A stretch of DNA of 29,128 nucleotides from CAZESH01 sp964514665 (GTDB lineage Bacteria > Bacillota > Bacilli > Paenibacillales > KCTC-25726): positions 1 to 29,128 of the forward strand of contig CAZESH010000017.1 of assembly GCA_964514665.1 (NCBI GenBank), written 5' to 3'. Shown piece by piece: positions 8,550 to 16,861 of this stretch. Within the stretch, counting starts at the first letter, position 1, and every line of letters starts with the position of its first letter. Under the pieces are notes generated by a model, which searched no databases, was not told where the DNA came from, and saw only the letters and a list, made by a program, of their open reading frames with translations. The position numbers and the translations under genes were made by a program.

Positions 8550-9759
8550 ATTTGATCCTCCTTTGCGCAGCCAGACGCAGCCACCCGATCAGCATGAACA
8601 GCAAACCCAGGCCAAGCAGCGCCATTCCGGGGACAAGCACCTTGTTCATGCCCGCTCCCGACATGAGGTCGAGAAAGGTTTGCAGCGCGAGCGCGTTTGG
8701 CAAAGCTTTGGCGATTTGATTCAGCGAGTCGGGGAAGAGATACACAGGAACCATGCTGCCGCCGATCGCTGCCATGATTTGCGTTCCCAGCATGCCGGCT
8801 ATTTCAAATGCTTTTAACGATTTGATCAGCGAGCCGAAGAAAACGCCCAGCCCGCAGGCGCTGAACACATAGGCGAAGCTGATAAAGACGATGCCGGCCG
8901 CGGAACTCCCCCAATCGACACCGTACAATAGGGAAGTGCCAAGAACTATCACCGCAAATTGCAGCAGGCTGACCGCCAGCAGGCCGAGAAATTTGCCGAT
9001 GATATATTGGGAGTGCGTCAGGTTGGTAATCAAGAGGCGGCTGAACACCGCTTCTTCTTTTTCTTCGATCATTGCCGAGACGCCGTTTACGACGGTCATC
9101 AGGAGAAACATCACACCCATGGCGACAGCATAGTACTGAAATGAGCCGATCGGCTTGGCTCCGCCACCGGCTCCCTGCTCCTCCAGCAAGGGGAATGCCG
9201 GAGACGCCGTGCTGCTTGCTTGCTCCTGCATTTGACGGGCAAGTGCCTGCGGATCGGCAGACGGGGCATGCGCCGCGGCGAGCTTTATCGCTTCCGTTTG
9301 CAGCAAGGCCGTCTGTACAAACTGCTGCAGGACTCCTTCGACCAGTGTCGTTTTGACCCCGGCGTCGGGCGTGCTTTTGATCACGATTTTCGCAGGCTTC
9401 CCGGCAAAAATGGAGGAAGAGAACGATGGCGGAATAAGAACGCCGATCTCCGCCTCGCGGTTTTCCAGCTGCCGCTGCAGTCCGGCTTCATCGGTTTTTT
9501 TGAGCTGAATCAGGTTTTTCATGCTTTCTCCGAATACCTGGTCCGTCAACGCAGCACCCAAGGGGCCTTCGTCTTGATTGGCAACCGCAAGGCTGAAATT
9601 TTCGATTTTCCCTGCTTCGCCGCCGGTATCCATCAGTCCCGAGAAAGCCGATCCCAATATCGCAATCAGCACCATCGGCATGATAATCAGCGTAAGCAGG
9701 CCTTTGCGGTCGCGCACGGTCAAGATAAGATCCTTTGCCGCCAAGCTTAAGATGTTCAT
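8542..9759 (-). CDS. ABC-2 type transporter permease
   Basis: 405 aa, paralogous in layout to the next gene: N-terminal membrane segment (LLTLIIMPMVLIAILGSAFS), large outside domain with an Ala/Gln-rich stretch around residues 165-190, then five or six C-terminal segments. The motif MIEEKEEAVFSRLLITNLTH corresponds to the (D/E)ExExGT..RLL signature of ABC-2 proteins. RBS AAGGGGG overlaps the end of the ATPase gene, 12 nt before the ATG. Probably pairs with the ATPase encoded just upstream and the second permease downstream to form one exporter. Confidence 0.9.
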   Translation of the reverse strand: MNILSLAAKDLILTVRDRKGLLTLIIMPMVLIAILGSAFSGLMDTGGEAGKIENFSLAVANQDEGPLGAALTDQVFGESMKNLIQLKKTDEAGLQRQLENREAEIGVLIPPSFSSSIFAGKPAKIVIKSTPDAGVKTTLVEGVLQQFVQTALLQTEAIKLAAAHAPSADPQALARQMQEQASSTASPAFPLLEEQGAGGGAKPIGSFQYYAVAMGVMFLLMTVVNGVSAMIEEKEEAVFSRLLITNLTHSQYIIGKFLGLLAVSLLQFAVIVLGTSLLYGVDWGSSAAGIVFISFAYVFSACGLGVFFGSLIKSLKAFEIAGMLGTQIMAAIGGSMVPVYLFPDSLNQIAKALPNALALQTFLDLMSGAGMNKVLVPGMALLGLGLLFMLIGWLRLAAQRRIKYA

Positions 9760-9771
9760 CGCACGGCCCCC

Positions 9772-10716
9772 TTAATCTCTCAAGCTGCGGCCTGTCAAGT
9801 GAAGAAATACACTTTCCAGGTTCGGCTCGATGATGTTGACGGAGCTGATTTGCAAGCCGGCTGAGGTTGCGGATTGAATGACCCCGCTCAGCACCGACTG
9901 CGGCTCTTTGTGGAAGGCGATCAATTGCCCGCCGTCGATACGGAAATCCTCGACCCTTATTTCCTTTTGCAGCAGCGCAGGCAGCTGTTCGATCTCCCCG
10001 ATTTCAGGGGCCAGGGTCAGTACGATGCGCGAACGGTTGCCGATCGTTTCCCGCAGCTCCGATACTGTGCCGCTGGCGATAAACTCCCCGTGGTCGATGA
10101 TGCCGATGCGTTCGCAGAGAAATTCGACTTCTTCCATGTAATGGCTCGTATAAATGATCGTCATGCCCGCCTGATTCAGCCGCTTTACCGTTTCCAAAAT
10201 GTGATTGCGCGATTGCGGATCGATGCCGACGGTCGGTTCATCCATGATCAGCAGCTCCGGCCGGTGCAGAATGGCCGCACCGATGTTGACTCTGCGCTTC
10301 ATTCCGCCGGAAAATTGACCGACCTTGTCCTTGGCCCGCTCCGCCAAGCCGACAATCTCCAGCACTTCGGCGATCCGGCGCTTCAGTTCCGGGCCGCGCA
10401 GCCCGTACATGCTCCCCCAGAACAGCAGATTCTCCCTGGCTGTCATGTCTTGATAGAGCGCAATATCCTGCGGTACGACACCGATCAGCCGCTGGGCTTT
10501 TTTGGGCTGTGCAACCATGTCGATGCCTTTGATCCGAATCTCGCCCTTCGACGGCGCGAACAAACCGCTGATCATGCCGATGGCGGTGGATTTCCCCGCT
10601 CCATTCGGGCCGAGCAGCCCGAAGGATTCCCCCTGCCGGACGGAAAAGGTGATGCCCTTTACCGCCTGCAGGCTGCCGAAGCTTTTCTCCAGCCCGTTTA
10701 CCGAAAGCATTTGCAT
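9772..10716 (-). CDS. ABC transporter ATP-binding protein (DrrA/CcmA-like exporter ATPase)
   Basis: 314 aa. Walker A GLLGPNGAGKST (about residues 33-44), signature FSGGMKRRVNIG, Walker B LLIMDEPTVGID and the switch His in IIYTSHYMEE are all present. The C-terminal about 90 aa form the accessory tail seen in drug-resistance ATPases. Start ATG behind AGGAAGG; a second in-frame ATG two codons later is possible. It lies 22 bp after the TetR gene and directly before two ABC-2 permeases, so it powers that exporter. All catalytic residues look intact. Confidence 0.94.
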   Translation of the reverse strand: MQMLSVNGLEKSFGSLQAVKGITFSVRQGESFGLLGPNGAGKSTAIGMISGLFAPSKGEIRIKGIDMVAQPKKAQRLIGVVPQDIALYQDMTARENLLFWGSMYGLRGPELKRRIAEVLEIVGLAERAKDKVGQFSGGMKRRVNIGAAILHRPELLIMDEPTVGIDPQSRNHILETVKRLNQAGMTIIYTSHYMEEVEFLCERIGIIDHGEFIASGTVSELRETIGNRSRIVLTLAPEIGEIEQLPALLQKEIRVEDFRIDGGQLIAFHKEPQSVLSGVIQSATSAGLQISSVNIIEPNLESVFLHLTGRSLRD

Positions 10717-10738
10717 CGCAATCCTTCCTCTCCTTTGG

Positions 10739-11389
10739 TTATCGCTTGATCAGTCCTTGAAAAATGATTTCCATGGCCTTTTTTTTCAACGCTTCTTTTT
10801 GCGCTGCATCCCGGTTGGACCAATCCGCGCCGGTTTGTTCCAAAAAGTAATTCATCGCGCCGAAAACCCCGCCCCAATATATCCGCGCCGCCATGTACGG
10901 ATCGGTTTTGACCAGCTTGCCGGCATTCATCGCTTCCTGCAAGGTGTCGACCACCGGGCGGGTCATGTACTGAAGGAAATCCTCCAGCATTTCAGCTGCC
11001 TGATCTTCAAACACCAAGGCGATATCCCTCTGCAAATTCATATAAAAACGCACAAAGTGGGGCTGTGAGATGCCGGATTCGATATAGAAGTCGGCATACC
11101 GTTCCAACCGCAGCAGCGGATCACCCGTAGAGTCGTTCATGTCCTCATTAAAAGCTTTGGCTTTTTCCATATAATCGGCAAACAGCTCGCGGAACAGCGC
11201 CTTCTTCTCCTTGAAGTAATAATAGACAAGCCCCCGGGCCATCTTGGCACGCTTCGCGATATCGCCCATTTCCGTGCCTTTGACGCCCTTTTCCAAATAG
11301 ACTTCCATCGCGGCCCTCAGTATGGCGCGCTTTCTTTGCTTGCGTATATTGCGGTTTTGCTCTGCTGTTCTTGGAGAAATATCGCTCAC
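10739..11389 (-). CDS. TetR family transcriptional regulator
   Basis: About 213-216 aa, N-terminal TetR helix-turn-helix: RKRAILRAAMEVYLEKGVKG, then IAKRAKMARGLVYYYFKEKK. The C-terminal ligand domain is helical and not specific. It heads the exporter operon, so it probably represses that operon and itself. The reading frame extends up to a TTG at 11416, but the predicted promoter would put the transcription start at about 11415, so translation must begin later. GTG at 11389 overlaps the ribosome site (AAGGAG, 11394-11389), which is too close. An ATT codon at 11380 has ideal 8-nt spacing. The true start is therefore unsettled between 11389 and 11380. Confidence 0.9.
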   Translation of the reverse strand: MSDISPRTAEQNRNIRKQRKRAILRAAMEVYLEKGVKGTEMGDIAKRAKMARGLVYYYFKEKKALFRELFADYMEKAKAFNEDMNDSTGDPLLRLERYADFYIESGISQPHFVRFYMNLQRDIALVFEDQAAEMLEDFLQYMTRPVVDTLQEAMNAGKLVKTDPYMAARIYWGGVFGAMNYFLEQTGADWSNRDAAQKEALKKKAMEIIFQGLIKR

Positions 11390-11396
11390 TCCTTTT

Positions 11397-11450
11397 TTGA
11401 CTATCACGAATGTCAATATAAAATATACGGGATTTTTTTTCTCCCGTCAA
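11397..11450 (-). promoter_or_regulatory. Promoter and probable TetR operator of the exporter operon
   Basis: On the minus strand, -35 TTGACG (11450-11445), a 17-nt spacer and -10 TATATT (11427-11422) form a good sigma-A promoter. Directly downstream, at the expected start point, lies the 20-bp palindrome TTGAC-N10-GTCAA (11416-11397). Its position is ideal for repression by the TetR protein encoded next. Operator function is inferred from symmetry and position. Confidence 0.6.
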
Positions 11451-11769
11451 CCTCGAATTGGCTGCAGGCTCGTTTGAAACTGATCTGGCTCTTCTTGCGG
11501 CTGGCGACAGAAAAATGCCCTGCATCCCGAATCTAGCCGGACGGGAGCAAGGCAGAATGAATATTTACCCGTTTTACTCTGTAAATGCAATGTCTAAAGG
11601 ATAATCTCGAAGCGTAGGGTTATGCCGCCTGGTTCCCCCAACCCGGACGAGCCGGAACCAATAGGATTTTTTGTAAACCCATGTCCAACTTAGAAAGTAT
11701 CGAAGCAACATGGGGGCAAATATTTTTCTTCGTATTTCGTTAACAACAAGCGAATGTGTTAATGGATAA
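11451..11769. other. Intergenic stretch without recognised genes
   Basis: No convincing coding sequence on either strand. A 7-bp inverted repeat TGGTTCC...GGAACCA near 11629-11663, followed by a T-run, could be a weak plus-strand terminator, but no plus-strand gene precedes it. The stretch separates the exporter promoter from the decayed rpiR/nag remnant. Confidence 0.4.
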
Positions 11770-11985
11770 TCACCCTAATCCCTTCGGAAGTATGATCATC
11801 GCATTTGAAATAATCGTATTCATTGAAATCCCCTTCCCGCTTCGTTATCGAGGATGAACCCGATATGCCCTGAGTTGCGACACCTAAATAAAGAATATCG
11901 ATAACATTTAATTGTGTGATGCGGGAAGCGGTTGGCCCGCTTAATAAAATATCCGAAAATTTGCTCAGCGTAGTTTGGCCTCCTG
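11770..11985 (-). pseudogene. Decayed copy of an rpiR-nagB-nagA gene cluster
   Basis: Read on the minus strand, this holds in order: an RpiR C-terminal piece (TLSKFSDILL then SGPTASRITQLNVIDILYLG), a short nagB piece at the GHIGF motif, the last codons of nagB, and the nagB/nagA junction with the first nagA codons. Each matches the intact cluster at 22187-25123 in the same order at DNA level; for example CCCCTTCCCGCTTCGTTATC here against CCCCTTCCCGCTTCGTCATC at the real junction. A 30-bp in-frame deletion in the rpiR part and larger losses inside nagB are evident. It is a relic of a duplicated or horizontally acquired nag locus and cannot be functional. Confidence 0.75.
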
Positions 11986-12064
11986 TATCAACGGATATTC
12001 CGTCAGCGTGAACAATATGAACAAAATTGATTTTAATAACATTATGCAGTAAATAGATAAAACG

Positions 12065-12093
12065 CTTACATTAACAAAATGTTCCTATATAAT
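12065..12093 (+). promoter_or_regulatory. Candidate sigma-A promoter of the tct operon
   Basis: -35 CTTACA at 12065-12070, 17-nt spacer, -10 TATAAT at 12088-12093. Transcription would begin near 12100, after the in-frame ATG at 12095, which supports the TTG at 12128 as the tctC start. Confidence 0.55.
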
Positions 12094-12127
12094 CATGCCT
12101 GTAATCAAATCTAAGGGGGAAAGCATT

Positions 12128-13180
12128 TTGAAAAAAAGTAGTTCGTTGTTTACTATTGTCTTGATTCTCGCCTTGGTCATTTCGGCATGCTCCAAGCAAT
12201 CCGGAAGCGGCTCCACCCAGAGTACGCCGGAGCAGACGCAAGCGGAAAGCACCGCAACACCCGAACCTGCCAAAACCGAAAAATTTCCGGCGAAAAATCT
12301 CGAGTTTGTCGCACCGGCATCTCCTGGCGGAGGCTGGGACGGCACGGCTCGCGCGATGCAAAAAGTGCTGACGGATCAAAAGCTGGTGGATAAACCGATC
12401 AATGTCGTCAACAAGCCGGGCGGAAGCGGAGAAGTGGGTTGGCAATACTTGAAGACCAAAGACGCCCACACCTTGGCCATCAATTCCAGTTTGGTGCTGA
12501 CCAATCATTTGCTGGGCCACAGCGAGCTTACGTATGACCAATTTACACCGCTTGCGATTTTAACGACGGAATGGGAAGCCGTTGCCGTAGCAACGAACTC
12601 GGACATTAAAAGCGCACAGGATCTGATGGCAAAATTGAAAGCGGATCCAAGTTCCGTCAAGATCGCCATTGCCCCCGGTCTCGGAAACGACGATCATCTT
12701 TCGTTTGTGCAAGCTTGCAAAACTTTTGGCGTGGACGTGACAAAACTGAAATTCCTCGTTTACAATAGCGGCGGCGACGTAGCCACGGCATTGTTGGGAA
12801 ATCATGTGGATGCAGCCACATTATCCGTATCTGAAGCCGCTGAACAATATAAAGCAGGCAAATTCAGGATTTTGGCGGTAACCTCCGACAAGAGAATTGA
12901 AGGCTTGGATGACGTTCCCACCTGGAAGGAATCCGGGGTCGATATGATATTCCCGCACTGGAGAGGCGTCATGGGGCCTCCGAATATGAGCAAAGAAGAA
13001 ATTGCTTATTGGGATGATAAAATCGGCAAAATGGTGGAATCGGACGCTTGGAAGCAAATTCTGAAAAACAACGAATGGGAGTCGTATTACAAGAACAGCA
13101 GCGAAACCAAAAAATTCCTCGATGAACAAAATCAAATGTACAAGGAACTTGTCGAACAAACCGGACTTGTCAAGAAATAA
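12128..13180 (+). CDS. tctC: Tripartite tricarboxylate transporter substrate-binding lipoprotein (TctC/Bug family)
   Basis: 350 aa from the TTG at 12128, which has AAGGGGGA at the right distance; the upstream ATG at 12095 has none. The signal sequence KKSSSLFTIVLILALVISAC ends in a lipobox Cys, so it is an anchored lipoprotein. A Ser/Thr/Glu-rich linker precedes the mature domain, which begins LEFVAPASPGGGWDGTARAM, the Bug-family signature. Other conserved stretches are GNDDHLSFVQACKTFGVD and FPHWRGVMGPPNMSKEEIAY. It captures a carboxylate outside the cell for the TctAB channel encoded next. A strong hairpin follows its stop. It is closely similar along its length to the second binding protein at 17761-18735. 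Confidence 0.94.
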   Translation: MKKSSSLFTIVLILALVISACSKQSGSGSTQSTPEQTQAESTATPEPAKTEKFPAKNLEFVAPASPGGGWDGTARAMQKVLTDQKLVDKPINVVNKPGGSGEVGWQYLKTKDAHTLAINSSLVLTNHLLGHSELTYDQFTPLAILTTEWEAVAVATNSDIKSAQDLMAKLKADPSSVKIAIAPGLGNDDHLSFVQACKTFGVDVTKLKFLVYNSGGDVATALLGNHVDAATLSVSEAAEQYKAGKFRILAVTSDKRIEGLDDVPTWKESGVDMIFPHWRGVMGPPNMSKEEIAYWDDKIGKMVESDAWKQILKNNEWESYYKNSSETKKFLDEQNQMYKELVEQTGLVKK

Positions 13181-13192
13181 CAAGCCACTTGT

Positions 13193-13230
13193 AACGATTA
13201 ATGGATCCTCCCTCGGATCCATTAATCGTT
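13193..13230 (+). other. Strong 16-bp stem-loop after tctC
   Basis: Perfect inverted repeat AACGATTAATGGATCC ... GGATCCATTAATCGTT with a 6-nt loop, 12 nt after the tctC stop. The following bases (GCTTCATCTC) are not a T-tract, so full termination is doubtful. It probably protects the tctC message and lets only part of transcription proceed into tctB-tctA, giving more binding protein than channel. The role is inferred. Confidence 0.65.
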
Positions 13231-13280
13231 GCTTCATCTCAGGGTGGCGCATTTACATCATCCGGAAAGGCAGTTGATCA

Positions 13281-13733
13281 TTGATGATTTTCACCAGATA
13301 TGTCATGCCCTCTTTTTTTATCGCGGTCAGCATTGTGCTTTTTATTGCCACGCTGAATTTGCAAAAGGCACCCATGGGCGATCCTTATGGGCCTCTTTAT
13401 TTCCCGGGACTGATCAGCATCGTGTTATTCATCACAAGCCTGTTGTATCTGCTTCAAGAACTGAAAAGAATACCGGAAAAGAATAAAAAATTGGCACAGC
13501 TTTTTGAAAAGAAAACGGGGATGTATATTCTCTCCACGCTTTTATACGCGATGGTTTACGCATTTATTTTCGAAAGATTAGGCTACCTAATCTCCACCGT
13601 TTTGTTTTTGGGAGCCGTTCTTTTCACGATAAACGGGAAGAAAAAATGGATTGTGAATCTAAGTGTCGCTGTTCTATTTTCGTTTTTGTCATGGTACGGA
13701 TTCTACCATTTACTAGATATTAGTCTGCCATAG
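13281..13733 (+). CDS. tctB: Tripartite tricarboxylate transporter small membrane subunit TctB
   Basis: 150 aa, normal for TctB. Four hydrophobic segments: residues about 8-25 (MPSFFIAVSIVLFIATLNLQ), 42-62, 85-105 and 110-145. The motif GDPYGPLYFPGLISIVLF with Pro and Gly at the end of the first loop is typical of the family. Start TTG at 13281 or the adjacent ATG at 13284, behind GGAAAGG with rather long spacing. It lies between tctC and tctA, 15 nt before the tctA start. Its function is structural support of the TctA channel. Confidence 0.9.
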   Translation: MMIFTRYVMPSFFIAVSIVLFIATLNLQKAPMGDPYGPLYFPGLISIVLFITSLLYLLQELKRIPEKNKKLAQLFEKKTGMYILSTLLYAMVYAFIFERLGYLISTVLFLGAVLFTINGKKKWIVNLSVAVLFSFLSWYGFYHLLDISLP

Positions 13734-13748
13734 AAAAGGGTGTTTAAC

Positions 13749-15245
13749 TTGGGAATTAATTTTCAGCAAGTACTGGAAGGGCTGATGACAGCCATTCAGC
13801 CGATCAATTTATTATGGGTCGTAGTTGGAGGCTTTCTGGGCACGGTTGTCGGCATGCTTCCGGGTCTCGGACCGGCGACGGCCGTTGCCGTTTTGATCCC
13901 CGTAACCTTTGGGATGAATCCCACATCCGCTTTGATTCTTATGGCTACCATCTATTATGGGGCAATGTACGGCGGATCAAGAAGCTCCATCCTCCTGAAT
14001 ACTCCCGGCGACGGGTCGGCTATTGCCTCCACCTTTGACGGTTATCCAATGGCCAAAAAAGGCCAAGGCGGCCAGGCGCTTGCCATGTCGGCGATCGCTT
14101 CGCTTTTTGGCGGGCTGGCTGCCGTTGTCGGTTTTATCTTCCTGGCCAAACCGCTTGCCGGTTTTGCTTTAAAATTCGGACCGGCCGAATATTTTCTGCT
14201 GATGCTGTTTACTTTATCGGCCGTTGTTTCGCTCTCTAAGGGTGCGATGACCAAAGGCTTCATCTCCATGTGCATCGGACTTTTGCTGAGCACCTTCGGA
14301 GTGGATACCCAAACCGGGATTTACCGCTTTACCATGGGGATTCCCCAGCTTTCCGACGGAATCGACTTCCTTGTTGTGATCATCGGCATTTATGCCGTGG
14401 GTGAGGTTCTCTACAATTTCATCACCATCGATAAACCGCAAATGAAGGAAGAAGAACATGTCGGTAAAATTTGGATTACCAGATCTCAGTGGAAACGATC
14501 CAAATGGCCGATGCTGCGCAGTTCAATCCTCGGCTTCATCATTGGCGTGCTGCCCGGAGCAGGAGGATCGATTGCTTCCATGCTGAGCTATTCGACGGAA
14601 AAGCAGCTCTCCAAGCATCCGGAAGAGTTCGGCAAAGGCGCGGTTGAAGGTTTGGCGGCACCCGAGGCTGCCAATAACGCGGCTTCGGTCGGAGCGATGA
14701 TTCCGCTTCTTACGATGGGTATTCCCGGCTCCGGAACGACTGCAGTCATGCTTGGCGCTTTGATCATGCTGGGCATGCGGCCCGGACCGCTGCTGTTCCA
14801 GCATAACCCGGAAATGGTGTGGAGCTTGGTCAACAGCATGTTCATCGGAAATTTGTTCTTGGTCGTTCTGAACATTTTGCTGGTCGGACTTCTCGTGAAA
14901 ATTTTGAAGACACCGCCCAAGGTTTTATATCCGCTTATTCTGGCTTTATCCTTTATCGGAACCTACACCTTAAATTACAGCATTGTCGACTTCTACCTGT
15001 TGATTTTGTTCGGAGTGATCGGGCTGTTCCTGAAAATCATGAAGTTCCCGATTGCGCCCCTGATTCTTGCATTGATTGTCGGCGGGGACATGGAACAAAA
15101 CTTCAGAATGAGTCTTGTTTCGTCGAACGGCGGTCTGGGCATCTTCGTCCATTCCACCATCAGCGTTGTTTTGCTTTGCTTGACGGTTTTATCGTTATTC
15201 TATCCGTATATCATCAGCCAATTTTCCAGGAAAACAAAAAGTTAG
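13749..15245 (+). CDS. tctA: Tripartite tricarboxylate transporter large membrane subunit TctA
   Basis: About 498 aa with 11-12 membrane segments, the usual length for TctA. Signature stretches are FLGTVVGMLPGLGPATAVAV near the N-terminus, the repeat GVLPGAGGSIASMLSYSTEK near residue 265, and GAMIPLLTMGIPGSGTTAVM near residue 315; these Gly/Pro-rich loops form the two-fold transport motif. TTG at 13749 is chosen because AAAGGG lies 8 nt before it; the GTG at 13740 overlaps that site. It should carry citrate, other tricarboxylates or related acids using an ion gradient. Exact substrate unknown. Confidence 0.94.
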   Translation: MGINFQQVLEGLMTAIQPINLLWVVVGGFLGTVVGMLPGLGPATAVAVLIPVTFGMNPTSALILMATIYYGAMYGGSRSSILLNTPGDGSAIASTFDGYPMAKKGQGGQALAMSAIASLFGGLAAVVGFIFLAKPLAGFALKFGPAEYFLLMLFTLSAVVSLSKGAMTKGFISMCIGLLLSTFGVDTQTGIYRFTMGIPQLSDGIDFLVVIIGIYAVGEVLYNFITIDKPQMKEEEHVGKIWITRSQWKRSKWPMLRSSILGFIIGVLPGAGGSIASMLSYSTEKQLSKHPEEFGKGAVEGLAAPEAANNAASVGAMIPLLTMGIPGSGTTAVMLGALIMLGMRPGPLLFQHNPEMVWSLVNSMFIGNLFLVVLNILLVGLLVKILKTPPKVLYPLILALSFIGTYTLNYSIVDFYLLILFGVIGLFLKIMKFPIAPLILALIVGGDMEQNFRMSLVSSNGGLGIFVHSTISVVLLCLTVLSLFYPYIISQFSRKTKS

Positions 15246-15282
15246 GCTTATTTTAATCTAAGCCAATCGCCGAGGTTATGGA

Positions 15283-16668
15283 ATGAATATAAAAAATAGG
15301 ATGATTCTCGCCCTTGCCATTTTGCTTTATGCCGTGTTTGTCGCTCCTGTTTTTTGGGATTGGAATCCTATGGTCAAAGCAGTAGCTTTGCTTTTCATCA
15401 TCCAGATGCTGTGGATCGGAAGAGTTTTTCCATTGGCCAATACCTCGCTGATTCTTGTCGTTATGTTATCGCTTCATTTTTTTTCATTTAAAGAAACCGT
15501 CGCATATCTGGGCTCCGAAGCGGTGTGGCTGTTATTTGCAACCTGCATCATTTCCGGAGCGCTGCTGGAATCCGGGCTTGCTTACCGCATTTCCCTGCAT
15601 ATCCTGCGGTGGTCGAGAGGCTATGGAAAGATACTGCTGCTTATGTCTTTTATCTTAATGTTCATTTTATCTGTTTTTATTCCTTCCAATGTCGGCAGGG
15701 GCAGCTTAATCAGCTCCATATTGCACAGAGTGACGGGGCATATAGACAAACTGGGGAAGTCAGACAATTTGGCCAGGGCGATGTTTATCGGCATCAGTTA
15801 TATCGTGGGGATATCCGGAATAACGGTGGCCACAGGCGCCAGCTCCACCATTTACGTTCTTGGACTGTTCAATGACGTTTCCCCTGAAAATATTGATTAC
15901 TTGAGGTGGATGCTGATTTTTTCTCCGCCTGTTCTTCTATTCATTGTGATTTTCTGGTTGATCATCCTTTGGTTTTACCCTCCTGAGAATATAAAAAGCG
16001 GAGAAATCCTCGCTTATATCGATCATGAGATAGCAGGCCTTGGAAAGCTGAAAAAAACCGAAATCAAAATGATTGCTATCACTGCTGCAACTGTAGCTTT
16101 ATGGATGCTGCAGCCTTTGCACGGGTTGTCCATTCCTTTGATCGGCATGCTCGGGGCCTTGCTCACCATGCTGCCGTTCATCGGAATTTGGACGTGGGAA
16201 AAAGCGAAAAAAGAGATCGACTGGGATCTCATGCTCTTTTTCGCTTCGACCTTGATGGTCTCGCATATGCTTATCCGATCCGGGGTTTTGGATTGGTTTG
16301 CGGGCCACTTGGTCGAACATTTCCCTTCAGGGCACACCACGCTGATTTTTGTCGCTTTGATCCTCGTGGCCATGCTGATCAGAGTTCTTTTTGTCAACAT
16401 TCTGGGCTTCATGACGATCTTTATTCCGTTTGCTCTGGTCGCGGGCCAGCATGCGGGAAACACGCCTCCGCTCTTAATGGCCATGGCGGTATTTCTGGCG
16501 GGCGTTCCGGGTTTTTTTCTGATCACCCAATCGCCTATTCATATGATCAGCTACTCTTACGGCCACTTTTCGGAAAAGGATTTATTTCGCACAGGGCTCG
16601 CATCTGCCTTGATTTGGTTTGCCATTGTGCTGGCGACGGTTTTTGTTTACTGGCGATACCTGATTTAA
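15283..16668 (+). CDS. SLC13/DASS-like anion (dicarboxylate/sulfate) permease
   Basis: 461 aa, 11-12 membrane segments. The N-terminal part contains GSEAVWLLFATCIISGALLE, the C-terminal part contains KKEIDWDLMLFFASTLMVSH, a typical position in the CitT/SdcS (DASS) fold. GISGITVATGASSTIY resembles the conserved SNT-like loop but without the clean Ser-Asn-Thr triad. Start ATG with GAGG 7 nt upstream, 38 nt after tctA, so it belongs to the tct operon. A second carboxylate carrier of a different family in the same operon may give a low- and high-affinity pair or an export route. Family level is fairly sure; substrate is open. Confidence 0.8.
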   Translation: MNIKNRMILALAILLYAVFVAPVFWDWNPMVKAVALLFIIQMLWIGRVFPLANTSLILVVMLSLHFFSFKETVAYLGSEAVWLLFATCIISGALLESGLAYRISLHILRWSRGYGKILLLMSFILMFILSVFIPSNVGRGSLISSILHRVTGHIDKLGKSDNLARAMFIGISYIVGISGITVATGASSTIYVLGLFNDVSPENIDYLRWMLIFSPPVLLFIVIFWLIILWFYPPENIKSGEILAYIDHEIAGLGKLKKTEIKMIAITAATVALWMLQPLHGLSIPLIGMLGALLTMLPFIGIWTWEKAKKEIDWDLMLFFASTLMVSHMLIRSGVLDWFAGHLVEHFPSGHTTLIFVALILVAMLIRVLFVNILGFMTIFIPFALVAGQHAGNTPPLLMAMAVFLAGVPGFFLITQSPIHMISYSYGHFSEKDLFRTGLASALIWFAIVLATVFVYWRYLI

Positions 16669-16855
16669 ATTCGGGAGAAACCTGCAGGATTTGGCCGACC
16701 GGGTCAACGAACTGTCCAAGAGCATCAACCAAAACCAGGATTTTATGGACATGATGTCTGCCCCTGGTCCAGAGGAGCAAAAAGAAAAGCGGATGAAAGC
16801 AAACGATTTTCTGAACAATTTGATTGCGCACAGTACAATCGTAAATCACCTCTAA
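16664..16855 (+). pseudogene. C-terminal fragment of an unrecognised protein
   Basis: An open frame without a start codon or ribosome site begins at the end of the permease gene and runs to a TAA at 16853. It reads NLQDLADRVNELSKSINQNQ, then a Met-rich stretch, then EKRMKANDFLNNLIAHSTIV. The helical, charged composition looks like real protein. No family was recognised. Loss of its 5' end against the permease stop suggests a deletion junction there. Confidence 0.35.
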
Positions 16856-16861
16856 GCACAC

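Noticed and set aside
9874..10749. Plus-strand ORF of 291 codons opposite the ABC ATPase
   Set aside because: It is antisense to a gene with complete Walker and signature motifs; its own translation shows no family motif and no ribosome site. The GC-rich codon pattern of the real gene explains the open frame.
11629..11675. Plus-strand terminator from GGTTCC/GGAACC followed by a T-run
   Set aside because: Long loop, short stem and no gene upstream on the plus strand; not supported well enough to call.
12071..12541. Minus-strand ORF of 156 codons opposite tctC
   Set aside because: Antisense to a well-supported lipoprotein gene; Arg/Cys-rich translation without recognisable domains.
16101..16754. 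Plus-strand ORF of 217 codons inside the DASS permease
   Set aside because: A +1 shadow of a clear membrane protein; His/Arg-rich, no start signal.
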